Positions 45,037-53,723 of a DNA stretch of 64,000 bases are shown piece by piece. The position numbers were made by a program, and so were the translations under genes. The notes beneath the pieces were generated by a model. The model was not told where the DNA came from. It was given only the letters and a program-made list of their open reading frames with translations, and did not search any database. The DNA is from Nitrospira sp. (GTDB lineage: Bacteria > Nitrospirota > Nitrospiria > Nitrospirales > Nitrospiraceae), in NCBI GenBank assembly GCA_020853775.1, contig JADYYH010000073.1, forward strand, positions 1 to 64,000, in the 5' to 3' direction. Numbering within the stretch: the stretch's first letter is position 1; each line of letters opens with the position of its first letter.

Positions 45037-45743
45037 TGCTGTCTCAAGCTCTTGTGGTCCAGATAAATGAAGGTATTGATCGTCTTGGCGTACAGGCCAT
45101 AGCCATGCGCCGACACATATTGATGCGTCGCGTTCGCCTCAAGCGAGGTCAACGAGGATTGCAGCGTCTCCACCAGCAAACAATACGGACGAAACCGGTC
45201 CCAGTCATTGGATCGAATGACGCTCAAATCATAGCCTTCCGCATCCACCGACAGTACGTCTATGGTCTGCCCTTGCGGCAAATGCTGTTCGAATACTTGC
45301 CGGAGCGGCTGTACGGGCATCAGTGTCGACGCAATCAATTGATAGCCATCTCGCGTCTCCCGCTGGCGAGCCAACTGTTCATCGAACGTGTTCAACGCAG
45401 GCTCATTGAACTGAAAATACCGACGGCTGCCTGCCTGCTCGGCAATGCCTACCGTGAGATTGACATCGCGTCGGCGCAATCGTTCGAACAACTGCATCGC
45501 CTGCGGATTGGGGTCCACATTGATTCCCCACCAACCACGCTGAGAGAGCAAATACGTGTTGGAAAATCGCAACGGATGGTGTGCGCCAATGTCCACATAA
45601 AAGCCATGGCGCTGATTTTCGAATAAGCGATTCAGGACAAGATCTTCACCCTCTTGGGAATAAGACAAACGGACTTCGGGACGGATCACCCTCAACAGGG
45701 CATACAGCGAGGAAGTCAGGCAACGTGAGAAGAAACCATCCAT
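45030..45743 (-). CDS. FkbM-family methyltransferase
   Basis: A 237-residue FkbM-type O-methyltransferase. Core motifs are LSYSQEGEDLVLNRLFEN, GFYVDIGAHHPLRFSNTYLL, GWWGINVDPNPQAMQLFERL and a late IDVLSVDAEGYDLSVIRSND. It resembles glycan-modifying FkbM proteins in surface-polysaccharide clusters. It follows the ABC exporter gene by 29 bp and is one of two FkbM copies flanking it. Confidence 0.86.
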   Translation of the reverse strand: MDGFFSRCLTSSLYALLRVIRPEVRLSYSQEGEDLVLNRLFENQRHGFYVDIGAHHPLRFSNTYLLSQRGWWGINVDPNPQAMQLFERLRRRDVNLTVGIAEQAGSRRYFQFNEPALNTFDEQLARQRETRDGYQLIASTLMPVQPLRQVFEQHLPQGQTIDVLSVDAEGYDLSVIRSNDWDRFRPYCLLVETLQSSLTSLEANATHQYVSAHGYGLYAKTINTFIYLDHKSLRQQC

Positions 45744-45772
45744 GGCGCCCCAATGAATCGATCGAGCGTTGA

Positions 45773-47530
45773 TCAGGAACTGAGCGGCTGCGGCTCTGCT
45801 TTGAGTCGTACAAAATCCAGTACTCGCTGGAACTGTTCCGATACCGCTGGATCATGAGTAATACAAATCACGATCCGCTGCCGATACTCATGAAGAATCC
45901 TCGTGATCACTTGACGACGTAGTACCGTATCCAATGCGTTGACACTTTCGTCCAAAATCAGCACGTCGGGATTCCGAACCAGCGCCCGGGCGATTGCCAG
46001 TCTCTGTCGTTGCCCCCCCGAAAGATTGCTCCCTTGATAGGTCACCAGAGTATTGTACCCTTCCGAAAGGCGTTCGATGTCGGAGTCGATGCAGGCGATC
46101 CGACAAGCTTCTCGAACCACATCCAACGTGACCTGCGCGCCAAAGGCGACGTTATGATAAATGGTGTCGTTAAAAAGTTTGGCATGCTGCTCAACGACCC
46201 GGATACGATCTCGGAGCCACTGCGTATTGACTCGGCGAAGATCGACATCATTCACCGTGATGCGCCCACTGTGCGGTACGTAAAACTTTAGGAGGACATC
46301 AACAAAGGTTGACTTACCGATACCGGACCGGCCGAGCACGGCATAGTTGTTTCCTGCGCAGAAAGAGACTGTGAATGTCTGCAATACAGGGTCGCGCTGC
46401 GAATAGGCGAATGATACGGTTTCAAACCGGATATCATGGATGGGTGGAGCGATCACACACTCATCCGGAGCAGGCTCCACTTTCTTCCGAGAGGACACGT
46501 CACGCAGAACACGCCGCAAATCATCTCCTGCGCGAAGATCTGCCACCAAGCGCAGGAAAATATCGATAGCTTGCCCTGCAACCGGGAAAAAACGCAACAA
46601 CAGAACGACTGCCACCATGATCACGGAAACATATGCGGCGAGGGTCGATACATCGATCAACCACAGAATCGCCGCACCGCTGACCAGAACAAGAATGAGC
46701 GCCGGCACGAAGCTGGACAGCAACGAGAGCGCATCAATCCGAAAACAGGTTCTGGCATAACCGTAGATCATCCGCTGATACTCCTGGCTCACGAAGTCTT
46801 CGGCCGTATAACCGCGAACCGTTCGCAAGGAATTGAGCGAGTCAAGAAAGTGCGAATTGAGATCTCGAGACTCTTGTTGCTGGCACGCCCCCAACTCATG
46901 CACCGTTCGAAACGTCTGGCCTAACGCTGCAAGTGACAAGGCCAGAAACGCCAGTACTCCCATTGCAACCCACCATGACTGATAGGCCAGGGCGGAGAAG
47001 TAGAGAAGCCCGAGCATCGCCACGGGAATCAGGCGCAACAATGCGGTGATGACCTGACTCGCCCGATTCGCCTCATCGCCGGCAAGGTTGATGAAATACC
47101 CCACACTCCGCTGCTGGATCTCTTCAAATGCGAGTGAATTCACAAACGCCGTGAACGCTTCGGAGGAGAAATGTGCGATCATTTGCCGAGAGAGATAGGA
47201 GACCAGGACGCTCGACGCGAAGGAGGTGATCAACCGCAGACTGATCAATAGCCAAAACAGGAGCACGTAGAACGCGATATCGGGAGCATGGCCAAGCCAC
47301 TGCGTGATACGGCTCCATATGCTTGTCGAAGGGATGACATGTCCGACCGCCAATTCCGTGAGGGGAACCAGACTCGCCATGGCAGCCAGTTCCATCGCCA
47401 CCGAAATCAGAGACAACAGAACACATGCAGCGAGCAAGGGAAATTTACGGGCAGCATAGGCGATGAGCGAATGAATGGTCGCCAGCCATGACATGACTGC
47501 GCGCCCATCTATGCCGAACAGCGACGTCAT
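45773..47530 (-). CDS. ABC exporter, fused permease and ATPase (MsbA/PglK-like)
   Basis: A 585-residue half-transporter. Six membrane helices fill the first 330 residues; the nucleotide-binding domain follows with Walker A GRSGIGKSTF (Lys406), a Q-loop VVEQHAKLFND, signature LSGGQRQRLAIARAL (S504-Q507), Walker B DVLILDESVNALD and H-loop ICITHDPAV. The D-loop sequence is unusual (SVNALD). The ATG at 47530 overlaps the FkbM stop as ATGA. Within this locus it is the best candidate to flip a lipid-linked oligosaccharide, since I see no Wzx. This function is inferred. Confidence 0.9.
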   Translation of the reverse strand: MTSLFGIDGRAVMSWLATIHSLIAYAARKFPLLAACVLLSLISVAMELAAMASLVPLTELAVGHVIPSTSIWSRITQWLGHAPDIAFYVLLFWLLISLRLITSFASSVLVSYLSRQMIAHFSSEAFTAFVNSLAFEEIQQRSVGYFINLAGDEANRASQVITALLRLIPVAMLGLLYFSALAYQSWWVAMGVLAFLALSLAALGQTFRTVHELGACQQQESRDLNSHFLDSLNSLRTVRGYTAEDFVSQEYQRMIYGYARTCFRIDALSLLSSFVPALILVLVSGAAILWLIDVSTLAAYVSVIMVAVVLLLRFFPVAGQAIDIFLRLVADLRAGDDLRRVLRDVSSRKKVEPAPDECVIAPPIHDIRFETVSFAYSQRDPVLQTFTVSFCAGNNYAVLGRSGIGKSTFVDVLLKFYVPHSGRITVNDVDLRRVNTQWLRDRIRVVEQHAKLFNDTIYHNVAFGAQVTLDVVREACRIACIDSDIERLSEGYNTLVTYQGSNLSGGQRQRLAIARALVRNPDVLILDESVNALDTVLRRQVITRILHEYRQRIVICITHDPAVSEQFQRVLDFVRLKAEPQPLSS

Positions 47531-48552
47531 TCCTGCCACCTTCCGCCTTGAAACCCGCAGAGTGTGTTTCGCAAGCGAACCCCCAAGCGGCGGAATGGAC
47601 TTGTCAGCCGATGCAACATCACAGACTCCAAGACACACCATCGCGCCTTACGGTGCAGCCGGACGACATCATCTTTGAGCTGAGTCGCTTCTTCCGAAGA
47701 GAGCATTCCCGCGTGGCTCGCTTGCTCGAACAGGTGATAGGCTTCGGTATAGAACCCGTACGCGCAGTAGAACAGTGCCAGGCGGCGGATTCCCGGCATA
47801 TCGCCGGAATGCAGCAATGTCGCCGGCTTCACAAAGTAGAGTACGTCTGCCTCCCAGATACGTTTGCTGAGTGAAGGACAGTCGTGATGAACCCCAAATA
47901 CGCGTTCAGAAAGATGACGGTAGCTTCCGGAAACGAATCGATGGATTCGCGCCAGCCGCAAATCCAGCAATTCGAGCCCGATGTCACGTAGGTATTGATC
48001 GATGGCCCCAAATCCCGGCTGTCCGATGTATCCGCCGGGAAACCCGACCTCTAATTCCACCCCCAGAAGTGTTCGCCCAAGCGATGCGCCGAGTCCTTGG
48101 AGAATTTCCAATTCTGCGCCTTGCACGTCGGCTTTCAGAAAATCCAGCCTGGCGATGCCGTCTTCGACGAGCACATCCTCAAGCCGACGCGTGTGAATCC
48201 GTTGCTCTTGCACAGGAAAGAAATAGGCGCGGTCCGTCAGATCAACGGCATCAGTACCCGGCCGCAACAGGGAGGCCCCCGTTGGAACATTGGTCACATA
48301 CAACGTCCGTTCACCACCTTGACCTGAGAGTGCCGTCTGAAAGACGCGCGCCTCAGCGCCTAACAGCTGACGAAGCTCTTCTGCTCGCTGGGCATGTGGT
48401 TCAAACAGACACAGACGGGAAACAGAGGCAAGCATCTGCAGATGTGCGGGCAATCCATATGCAGCACCCGCATCGGCAATGATCAAGCGCTGGTGACCGA
48501 GCAGTCTTTCAAGGACCGGCTGAAGCCCCGTCTGGCCCTTAAGTTGAGTCAC
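47527..48552 (-). CDS. FkbM-family methyltransferase
   Basis: A 341-residue FkbM-type methyltransferase, longer than its neighbour at 45030. Features are RLIIADAGAAYGLPAHLQML, LCLFEPHAQRAEELRQLLG, ARLDFLKADVQGAELEILQG and LLGVELEVGFPGGYIGQ. It starts with GTG at 48552. It overlaps the ABC exporter start by 4 bp, which suggests modification and export are made together. Confidence 0.85.
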   Translation of the reverse strand: MTQLKGQTGLQPVLERLLGHQRLIIADAGAAYGLPAHLQMLASVSRLCLFEPHAQRAEELRQLLGAEARVFQTALSGQGGERTLYVTNVPTGASLLRPGTDAVDLTDRAYFFPVQEQRIHTRRLEDVLVEDGIARLDFLKADVQGAELEILQGLGASLGRTLLGVELEVGFPGGYIGQPGFGAIDQYLRDIGLELLDLRLARIHRFVSGSYRHLSERVFGVHHDCPSLSKRIWEADVLYFVKPATLLHSGDMPGIRRLALFYCAYGFYTEAYHLFEQASHAGMLSSEEATQLKDDVVRLHRKARWCVLESVMLHRLTSPFRRLGVRLRNTLCGFQGGRWQE

Positions 48553-48568
48553 AGCGGATCAGGTTGCC

Positions 48569-49852
48569 TCAGAAGTTAACAGCAAGGTGCTTGAGTCGTC
48601 TGAGTTGATACCGGAGACTCGCAAGTCTTTCGTTCACATACCGAGGCGGACGTTCAGACTTTTGTTTCGATGCGCGAAACGCGATCTGTATCGCCCACCG
48701 CTCACCGGCAGACACCTGCGATCCACGATGAATGCCAGCCGCACCATGGAACAGCACGAAAGTCCCGCGGCTCCCAACAAACACGTCTTCGCTTGCCAGC
48801 AACCGTTTCGACAACGGAGTCCCATCGATCACATCGTCGCCGAAATGAGTGGATCCTCGAAAGCTGCTCGGAAGGCACATCAATTCTCGACGATGATCCG
48901 CTGCATGAAAGCGAGGCCGATAGTATCCGCCTTCATAGTCGAGCGTATTCTGGGCCCGTTCAAAATAGGCGTCTTGCTCGCAGTCAAACCCCTTGTACAA
49001 GGCAACCAGAAATGGCGATCGCACCCATCGGTGACTCCCGCGCACAAATCGAAATGCACCATTTTCAGGCTTCACGTCCGTGAGGTACAGCATGGCCTTG
49101 ACGATATCGCAGTCCGCGTCCAAGTGCATATAGGCGGTCTCAGATGTATCAACACCGACATCTGCGTAACATCCCTTGTACCATGCTTGCCGCTCATGCG
49201 CATGATCCAGCGCCGCATAGAGAAACTCCATGCGGCATCCCAGATACGCACTGGCAAGTTCAAACACCCCCACACGCCGCAAAGTCCTCTGTAGCATCAC
49301 GCCCGCGGGAGAGTGCGGATCAAGCGCCATGGCGCACCGTCCCCATGGCAGCCTATCGGCTTGCCGCCGGAGGAGCCGACGCTCCCACCACATTTTGTTC
49401 CACAGGTCTGATGCCGTCTCAGGTATGGGGTCCAGACAGACCACGCCGTCCTTCTTGAGGATCTCAAGGTTCCTCTGTTGCGCCGCAGTGAGAACGGGCT
49501 GATACCGGAAACGATGACTCCGGACCTGGAATTTCCACTCATCCAAGAGGGCTTGCCGTGCAACCTTCATGGCCCGGGCCGAATAGTCCGCGATCCGACC
49601 GGTCATCCCGCCAAGCACATACGCCTGCAGTTCATCGATCCGAATCCCTACCGCCGCGTTGAATCGTGCCTCCTCCCCGTCTGTTATACGGTCGGCCTGC
49701 GTCAATAACTCACAGAACGCCGCATCAACCTCCGCCACGCCACGTTCCACTCGCCCGTCATCCAGAGTCCACACATGCCCTGTTGACCTATAGGCAGGGT
49801 GAGACGCATAGTCTATACGTGGAAATGGTTCACTCACGGACATGACCGGCAT
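48569..49852 (-). CDS. PhyH-like Fe(II)/2-oxoglutarate dioxygenase
   Basis: A 427-residue protein with a phytanoyl-CoA dioxygenase-like core. Iron ligands are visible as H243-x-D245 in AYMHLDADCDIVK and the distal His375 in GAAGIHRGSQ; NGAFRFVRGSHRW is a family marker. The N-terminal 170 residues are helical and unassigned. A start at 49852 (ATG) or 49843 fits; a TTG lies at 49870. In a glycan locus it may hydroxylate a sugar substituent or lipid; this is inferred. Confidence 0.8.
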   Translation of the reverse strand: MPVMSVSEPFPRIDYASHPAYRSTGHVWTLDDGRVERGVAEVDAAFCELLTQADRITDGEEARFNAAVGIRIDELQAYVLGGMTGRIADYSARAMKVARQALLDEWKFQVRSHRFRYQPVLTAAQQRNLEILKKDGVVCLDPIPETASDLWNKMWWERRLLRRQADRLPWGRCAMALDPHSPAGVMLQRTLRRVGVFELASAYLGCRMEFLYAALDHAHERQAWYKGCYADVGVDTSETAYMHLDADCDIVKAMLYLTDVKPENGAFRFVRGSHRWVRSPFLVALYKGFDCEQDAYFERAQNTLDYEGGYYRPRFHAADHRRELMCLPSSFRGSTHFGDDVIDGTPLSKRLLASEDVFVGSRGTFVLFHGAAGIHRGSQVSAGERWAIQIAFRASKQKSERPPRYVNERLASLRYQLRRLKHLAVNF

Positions 49853-49913
49853 GGTATTGTGGTCTTGCAACTTTCACATGTTGCACTGCAGACTCCTACA
49901 GTTTCTTAATTCG

Positions 49914-50669
49914 TTATGATCTGACAGCGTACACAAGGTTGGGATAGTATCCGAACGTCCGCAGCTCAACCTTCTCTCCGTACTGCTGCTCTACCACTTC
50001 TGTCAACGCTTTCTGTGCTCCCGGCGCGCTGTAGTTCAATCCATGAATAGCCAAGACCCCGCCTCGCGACAGCCTCGGATAGAAGTGTTGCAAAACGGAT
50101 CGCGTTGGCAAATACAAATTGACCGACAAATGAATAATCCGTAAGAGCGTCTCAGGATGAGCGGCCATGAAGTCCGGCGCCGTTTCACACAAATCCCCTT
50201 TGATCAGCTTGATCTTTTCCAGATGGTTCAACGGTCGGTCGAGATCGTAGATTGCGACAGCCCTCAAGAGGTCGTCGAATACCTTGGCTTCGTAATTCCA
50301 TAGCTTCCGATCAACCGATTGGCCCCGCTCATCGACGTCGGAGTGCGCTCGGTCACCTTCAAATGTGTCGAACCCAAGAATCTTACACTGATAATTATAC
50401 GGTTCGAATGCTGCTGCAAGATTGGCATATGTCATGAGCCCTTGTCCAAAATAGACGCCGCATTCAGCTATGGAACCGACAATGCCCTGCGTCATCTCGA
50501 ATAACGAAACATACGCGCGATGCTTGGCCACATCCTGTCGGCTCACAAACCTCATAAACGAATGGAGCTTTTGCAACGTAGTACCGACCGCCGACTCGAA
50601 ATACTGAGATCGTTTTTCCTGCGCCGATTTCTGAAGCTCGTTCGACAAGGGCGAGTTTTCAATCTTCAT
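49914..50669 (-). CDS. TylF/MycF-like methyltransferase
   Basis: A 251-residue methyltransferase of the TylF family, which acts on sugar hydroxyls in macrolides and on surface glycans. Features are MTQGIVGSIAECGVYFGQGL, KILGFDTFEGDRAHSDVDER, KIKLIKGDLCETAPDFM and RIIHLSVNLYLPTRSVLQHF. The ATG at 50669 has AGGGAGG upstream. It probably methylates a hydroxyl of a glycan sugar. Confidence 0.84.
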   Translation of the reverse strand: MKIENSPLSNELQKSAQEKRSQYFESAVGTTLQKLHSFMRFVSRQDVAKHRAYVSLFEMTQGIVGSIAECGVYFGQGLMTYANLAAAFEPYNYQCKILGFDTFEGDRAHSDVDERGQSVDRKLWNYEAKVFDDLLRAVAIYDLDRPLNHLEKIKLIKGDLCETAPDFMAAHPETLLRIIHLSVNLYLPTRSVLQHFYPRLSRGGVLAIHGLNYSAPGAQKALTEVVEQQYGEKVELRTFGYYPNLVYAVRS

Positions 50670-50752
50670 AGTCCTCCCTGATCCTGCATGCCTCATTTTG
50701 TGCGGCAACTATCCGGCCGAGCACCCAATTTCTCAATATCCAACCACACACG

Positions 50753-52504
50753 TCAATCCAAAGCCTCTAGCCGAGCGGCCAAAGTATCGGGCTTGTGGCT
50801 CAACCCTGAACCGAACAGGGCCTTTCCAATGCGACACAATTCGGAGCGAAGCGCCCTGCACTCCTCTTCTGGAGAAATATGGGGAATAGACGTGTTGGCA
50901 CCTACATCCAACGGTGTTGCCGCTCGTGATCGAAACAACCTATCAACCACTTCACATGCTTTTATACGTTCAGCCCTTTTCCTGCAATCCCATATCTGCT
51001 GAGACATCGGCATTACTAGCCGTTGCACACGTTTCAAGACTCGCTGAAGAACAGATCGTGTCTGACCATCCTGCGGCGAATAACTCTCAGCGATGTTGAT
51101 AAGGCCATACTCATACTCGATCGCAAGCCAACGGTACGTCGCCCGGCTTCTTTCGATGCTCCACCCATCCTGAAGCGCTTGGTCGATCTTCTCGACAAAT
51201 TCGTGCTCAGTCGTACCGACATAATTGAGATCAGAAGGATAAAAGATCAAATCAGGAGCGTAGATCACGACGGGTATGCCCAGGAGACTCATCTCTTTTC
51301 CGGCACTCGACCAGGCGTTCAAAAACACGGACGTTTCATTTGCAAGATCGTACAGAGAAATTTCATCTCCAGGCCAATTGACACATACGTTGCTCGGAAG
51401 GTGCCGGAAAGCTTGCTCAAGAAGCCGTGCCTGCTCCGACTTCACCCCCTCTCGTTTGTTGGGGAAATCGCGTGGATGCACGCGAATCACGAGAAAGAGA
51501 TCCTGTCGACTACCGACGAATCGAGCGAGGCTGCTGATCCAATCAACCTGTCGAGGAAAGAGCGCCGTTGAACTGTTCGGCAGCACCCCGATAACGTTGG
51601 CCGCCAGCCGTTCGTCATTGCTGCTCATGGTCGCAACTAAGACTTTCTGATCGGCACCGATTCCGAATCGTTTGCGCAAATTAAAGGCAGATTTAGATGT
51701 CGAGGCGGAATAACTAAACACGCTCTGGCCGCGGAACAAGACGAGGAAATGATCGGTGATCTCCCGGAGGGTGCGCGGCGCGCAAGGCCTGTCACGGAAT
51801 TGCTGCCAGCGCTCGACAAGGCACCGCAGATACCGATAGGCTTCCTCCCGGCCGACCATCAACGTGTGCAGCCGGCGAGAGAGGTTTCCACCGGCATGCA
51901 GGAAATAGTGAGGAACTTTGTAGGTGTTCGCCAAACGGCACATGACATGGTTCACAGAATAGAACGAATTATAGACGACGATGCATTCAGGCTGCTCCCG
52001 CTCAAACAGTCGCTTGCCGGCGATCAGCGTGGTCACGGCTCCCTGCAACCACGCTCGATACTCTTCCTGGTCACTTGCATCAAATTCAATACTGGTTTTC
52101 TTTCTATTGAGGATCGTTTCATACAATGCAAGCTTTCCTACGGGAACGCCTTCCATCGTCAAGGCCAAAGAATCTTCAAAGGACAGGGCATCTACCATCT
52201 GCTTTGCTTGGACCTGATCGGCCGGCTCCAGGAGGTCCGCCAGGTCACATCCTGCGAAACCGAACTCCTGCTTCAGCAACCTCTTCTGCTCTCCACACAA
52301 CCGACAGATTTTTTGACGTGCATGGACCGGGCTGAGGTGATCGAGCCCGAATGCGTTCATGGGAATACAAACTTGCTGCAGCGCCTCTCCGCAGCTGACA
52401 TAGACGATCGTATGCCCGGATTGAGCCAATGACTCGGCAATGAGCGCCTCCGGAAACGCATGCACCCAGACCGCGGCATGAGGCGCGAAAAACAGAATCT
52501 TCAC
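50753..52504 (-). CDS. Large putative glycosyltransferase of unknown family
   Basis: A 583-residue protein from a GTG start at 52504 that overlaps the neighbouring stop as GTGA; the conserved-looking N-terminus KILFFAPHAAVWVHAFPEAL supports this start. CRLCGEQKRLL near residue 65 is a CxxC site. The second half reads like a capsule GT-B C-domain: LVIRVHPRDFPNKREGV, NVCVNWPGDEISLYDLANET and NAWSSAGKEMSLLGIPVVIY. I do not recognise a specific family. A capsule or glycerophosphotransferase-like role is possible. Confidence 0.7.
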   Translation of the reverse strand: MKILFFAPHAAVWVHAFPEALIAESLAQSGHTIVYVSCGEALQQVCIPMNAFGLDHLSPVHARQKICRLCGEQKRLLKQEFGFAGCDLADLLEPADQVQAKQMVDALSFEDSLALTMEGVPVGKLALYETILNRKKTSIEFDASDQEEYRAWLQGAVTTLIAGKRLFEREQPECIVVYNSFYSVNHVMCRLANTYKVPHYFLHAGGNLSRRLHTLMVGREEAYRYLRCLVERWQQFRDRPCAPRTLREITDHFLVLFRGQSVFSYSASTSKSAFNLRKRFGIGADQKVLVATMSSNDERLAANVIGVLPNSSTALFPRQVDWISSLARFVGSRQDLFLVIRVHPRDFPNKREGVKSEQARLLEQAFRHLPSNVCVNWPGDEISLYDLANETSVFLNAWSSAGKEMSLLGIPVVIYAPDLIFYPSDLNYVGTTEHEFVEKIDQALQDGWSIERSRATYRWLAIEYEYGLINIAESYSPQDGQTRSVLQRVLKRVQRLVMPMSQQIWDCRKRAERIKACEVVDRLFRSRAATPLDVGANTSIPHISPEEECRALRSELCRIGKALFGSGLSHKPDTLAARLEALD

Positions 52505-53343
52505 GGCGCAGCCGGCGAGAGAGATTTCGGCGCAAGGAATGCGCACAACGTGAATTTTCCACTGGGTTCATGCAGCCGCTCCACAGACAAGGTCAGAAAC
52601 CCAGCCCGCTCGGCCAACATGTTGAGCGAGCCGGCGCTGAAGACATGGTGATGTTCGATGAAGAACTCTTCGCGCTGCGACCCATGATGGGAGGCCACTT
52701 CACCATCGGGCAGCTCGATATAGACCCACCCGTTCGTCCTGAGAAACCCCGTCGCTCGCTCCAGCATACGAACCGGATCCAGCACATGCTCTAGAACTTT
52801 ATTGAACGTGACCAGTTCAAATGTTCCGACCTGTTCGGGAGTGATCGTGAGGAAGTCGCCCTTGATCGCTCGCACGCCGACCACCGTCGTCGCATGCTCA
52901 ACGGCTCGGGCGTCGGGATCGAGCACGGTACATTCCCACCCGGCCTCCTTCATCCGATACGGAAAGACACCGAGTCCCGAACCGATGTCGAGAAGCGTTG
53001 GGGCTTTGTGGGATGGCAAGTTTTTGGCACGAGCAAATTGAAGCACTCTTGCGACTCGCGCGGCGTTATCAGAGCCTTCCGGAGGAAGAGCGAGGATTCG
53101 CTGAAACGTCTCCCGAAACCTGTCCCCATAGGTCGCACTGACGTATGCGCTGTCATAGAGACGTGAGAGATCCAGCGGATTCTCTGAGTACCAGTGCCGA
53201 CAGAGAGCACAGCGCAAATAGGCGCGCTGATACGTCTGCGCCCCGAAATCGATACGCATTTCGCCTGGTGGGGGGGCATCATAGCGAAACACGGTCTCGC
53301 AGTAATTCAAATTGCAGGGGCATTGCAGGGTGGGACGCATCAT
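52501..53343 (-). CDS. Class I SAM-dependent methyltransferase with Cys-containing N-domain
   Basis: A 280-residue methyltransferase. The N-terminal part holds spaced Cys residues (CPCNLNYCETVF and LRCALCRHWYSENPLDLSRL) that could bind zinc, then the SAM motif TLLDIGSGLGVFPYRMKEAG, TVLDPDARAVEHA, FELVTFNKVLEHVLDPVRML and YIELPDGEVASHHGSQREEF. The ATG at 53343 overlaps the 127-residue gene stop as ATGA. It likely modifies an amino sugar or amidine produced by the neighbouring amidotransferase. Confidence 0.84.
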   Translation of the reverse strand: MMRPTLQCPCNLNYCETVFRYDAPPPGEMRIDFGAQTYQRAYLRCALCRHWYSENPLDLSRLYDSAYVSATYGDRFRETFQRILALPPEGSDNAARVARVLQFARAKNLPSHKAPTLLDIGSGLGVFPYRMKEAGWECTVLDPDARAVEHATTVVGVRAIKGDFLTITPEQVGTFELVTFNKVLEHVLDPVRMLERATGFLRTNGWVYIELPDGEVASHHGSQREEFFIEHHHVFSAGSLNMLAERAGFLTLSVERLHEPSGKFTLCAFLAPKSLSPAAP

Positions 53344-53723
53344 TGATGATCCACGGAGCCGCCGAACATCGCCTCCACCTGGTCGGTATGATTCAACCAC
53401 ACCACCACTCGCAGTCGTTCCTGTGAGCAGTATGCGGCAAATGGCTCCTCTTTCCCGATCTCTACCAGCAACACGTAATAGCGGCGCGAGTCATTCACCA
53501 CCAGGGCTCCATGGAAGCCGCACTGCGGAAGTCGACCGTTGAGCGACGGTGTCGCATAGAAGCCCCAATCTTTGCGGACGACATCATATTCCGCCCCTGA
53601 TTCCGTCACAAAGGTAATCTGTTCGTCCGGCTGCATGTAGGCCGTACCACAATCCTGAAGGTCGAATCGCACATCATGCCCCACCTCGAAACGGCGGGGC
53701 GGATCCTTGGGAGAAAACTTCAT
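53340..53723 (-). CDS. Small conserved-looking protein beside the amidotransferase
   Basis: A 127-residue protein from an ATG that overlaps the amidotransferase stop as ATGA. Features are MKFSPKDPPRRFEVGHDVRF, YMQPDEQITFVTESGAEYDV, KDWGFYATPSLNGRLPQCGF and YYVLLVEIGKEEPFAAYC. I recall similar short proteins next to WbpG-type enzymes, but cannot verify. No catalytic motif is obvious. Tight coupling on both sides suggests a partner or accessory subunit. Confidence 0.65.
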   Translation of the reverse strand: MKFSPKDPPRRFEVGHDVRFDLQDCGTAYMQPDEQITFVTESGAEYDVVRKDWGFYATPSLNGRLPQCGFHGALVVNDSRRYYVLLVEIGKEEPFAAYCSQERLRVVVWLNHTDQVEAMFGGSVDHQ

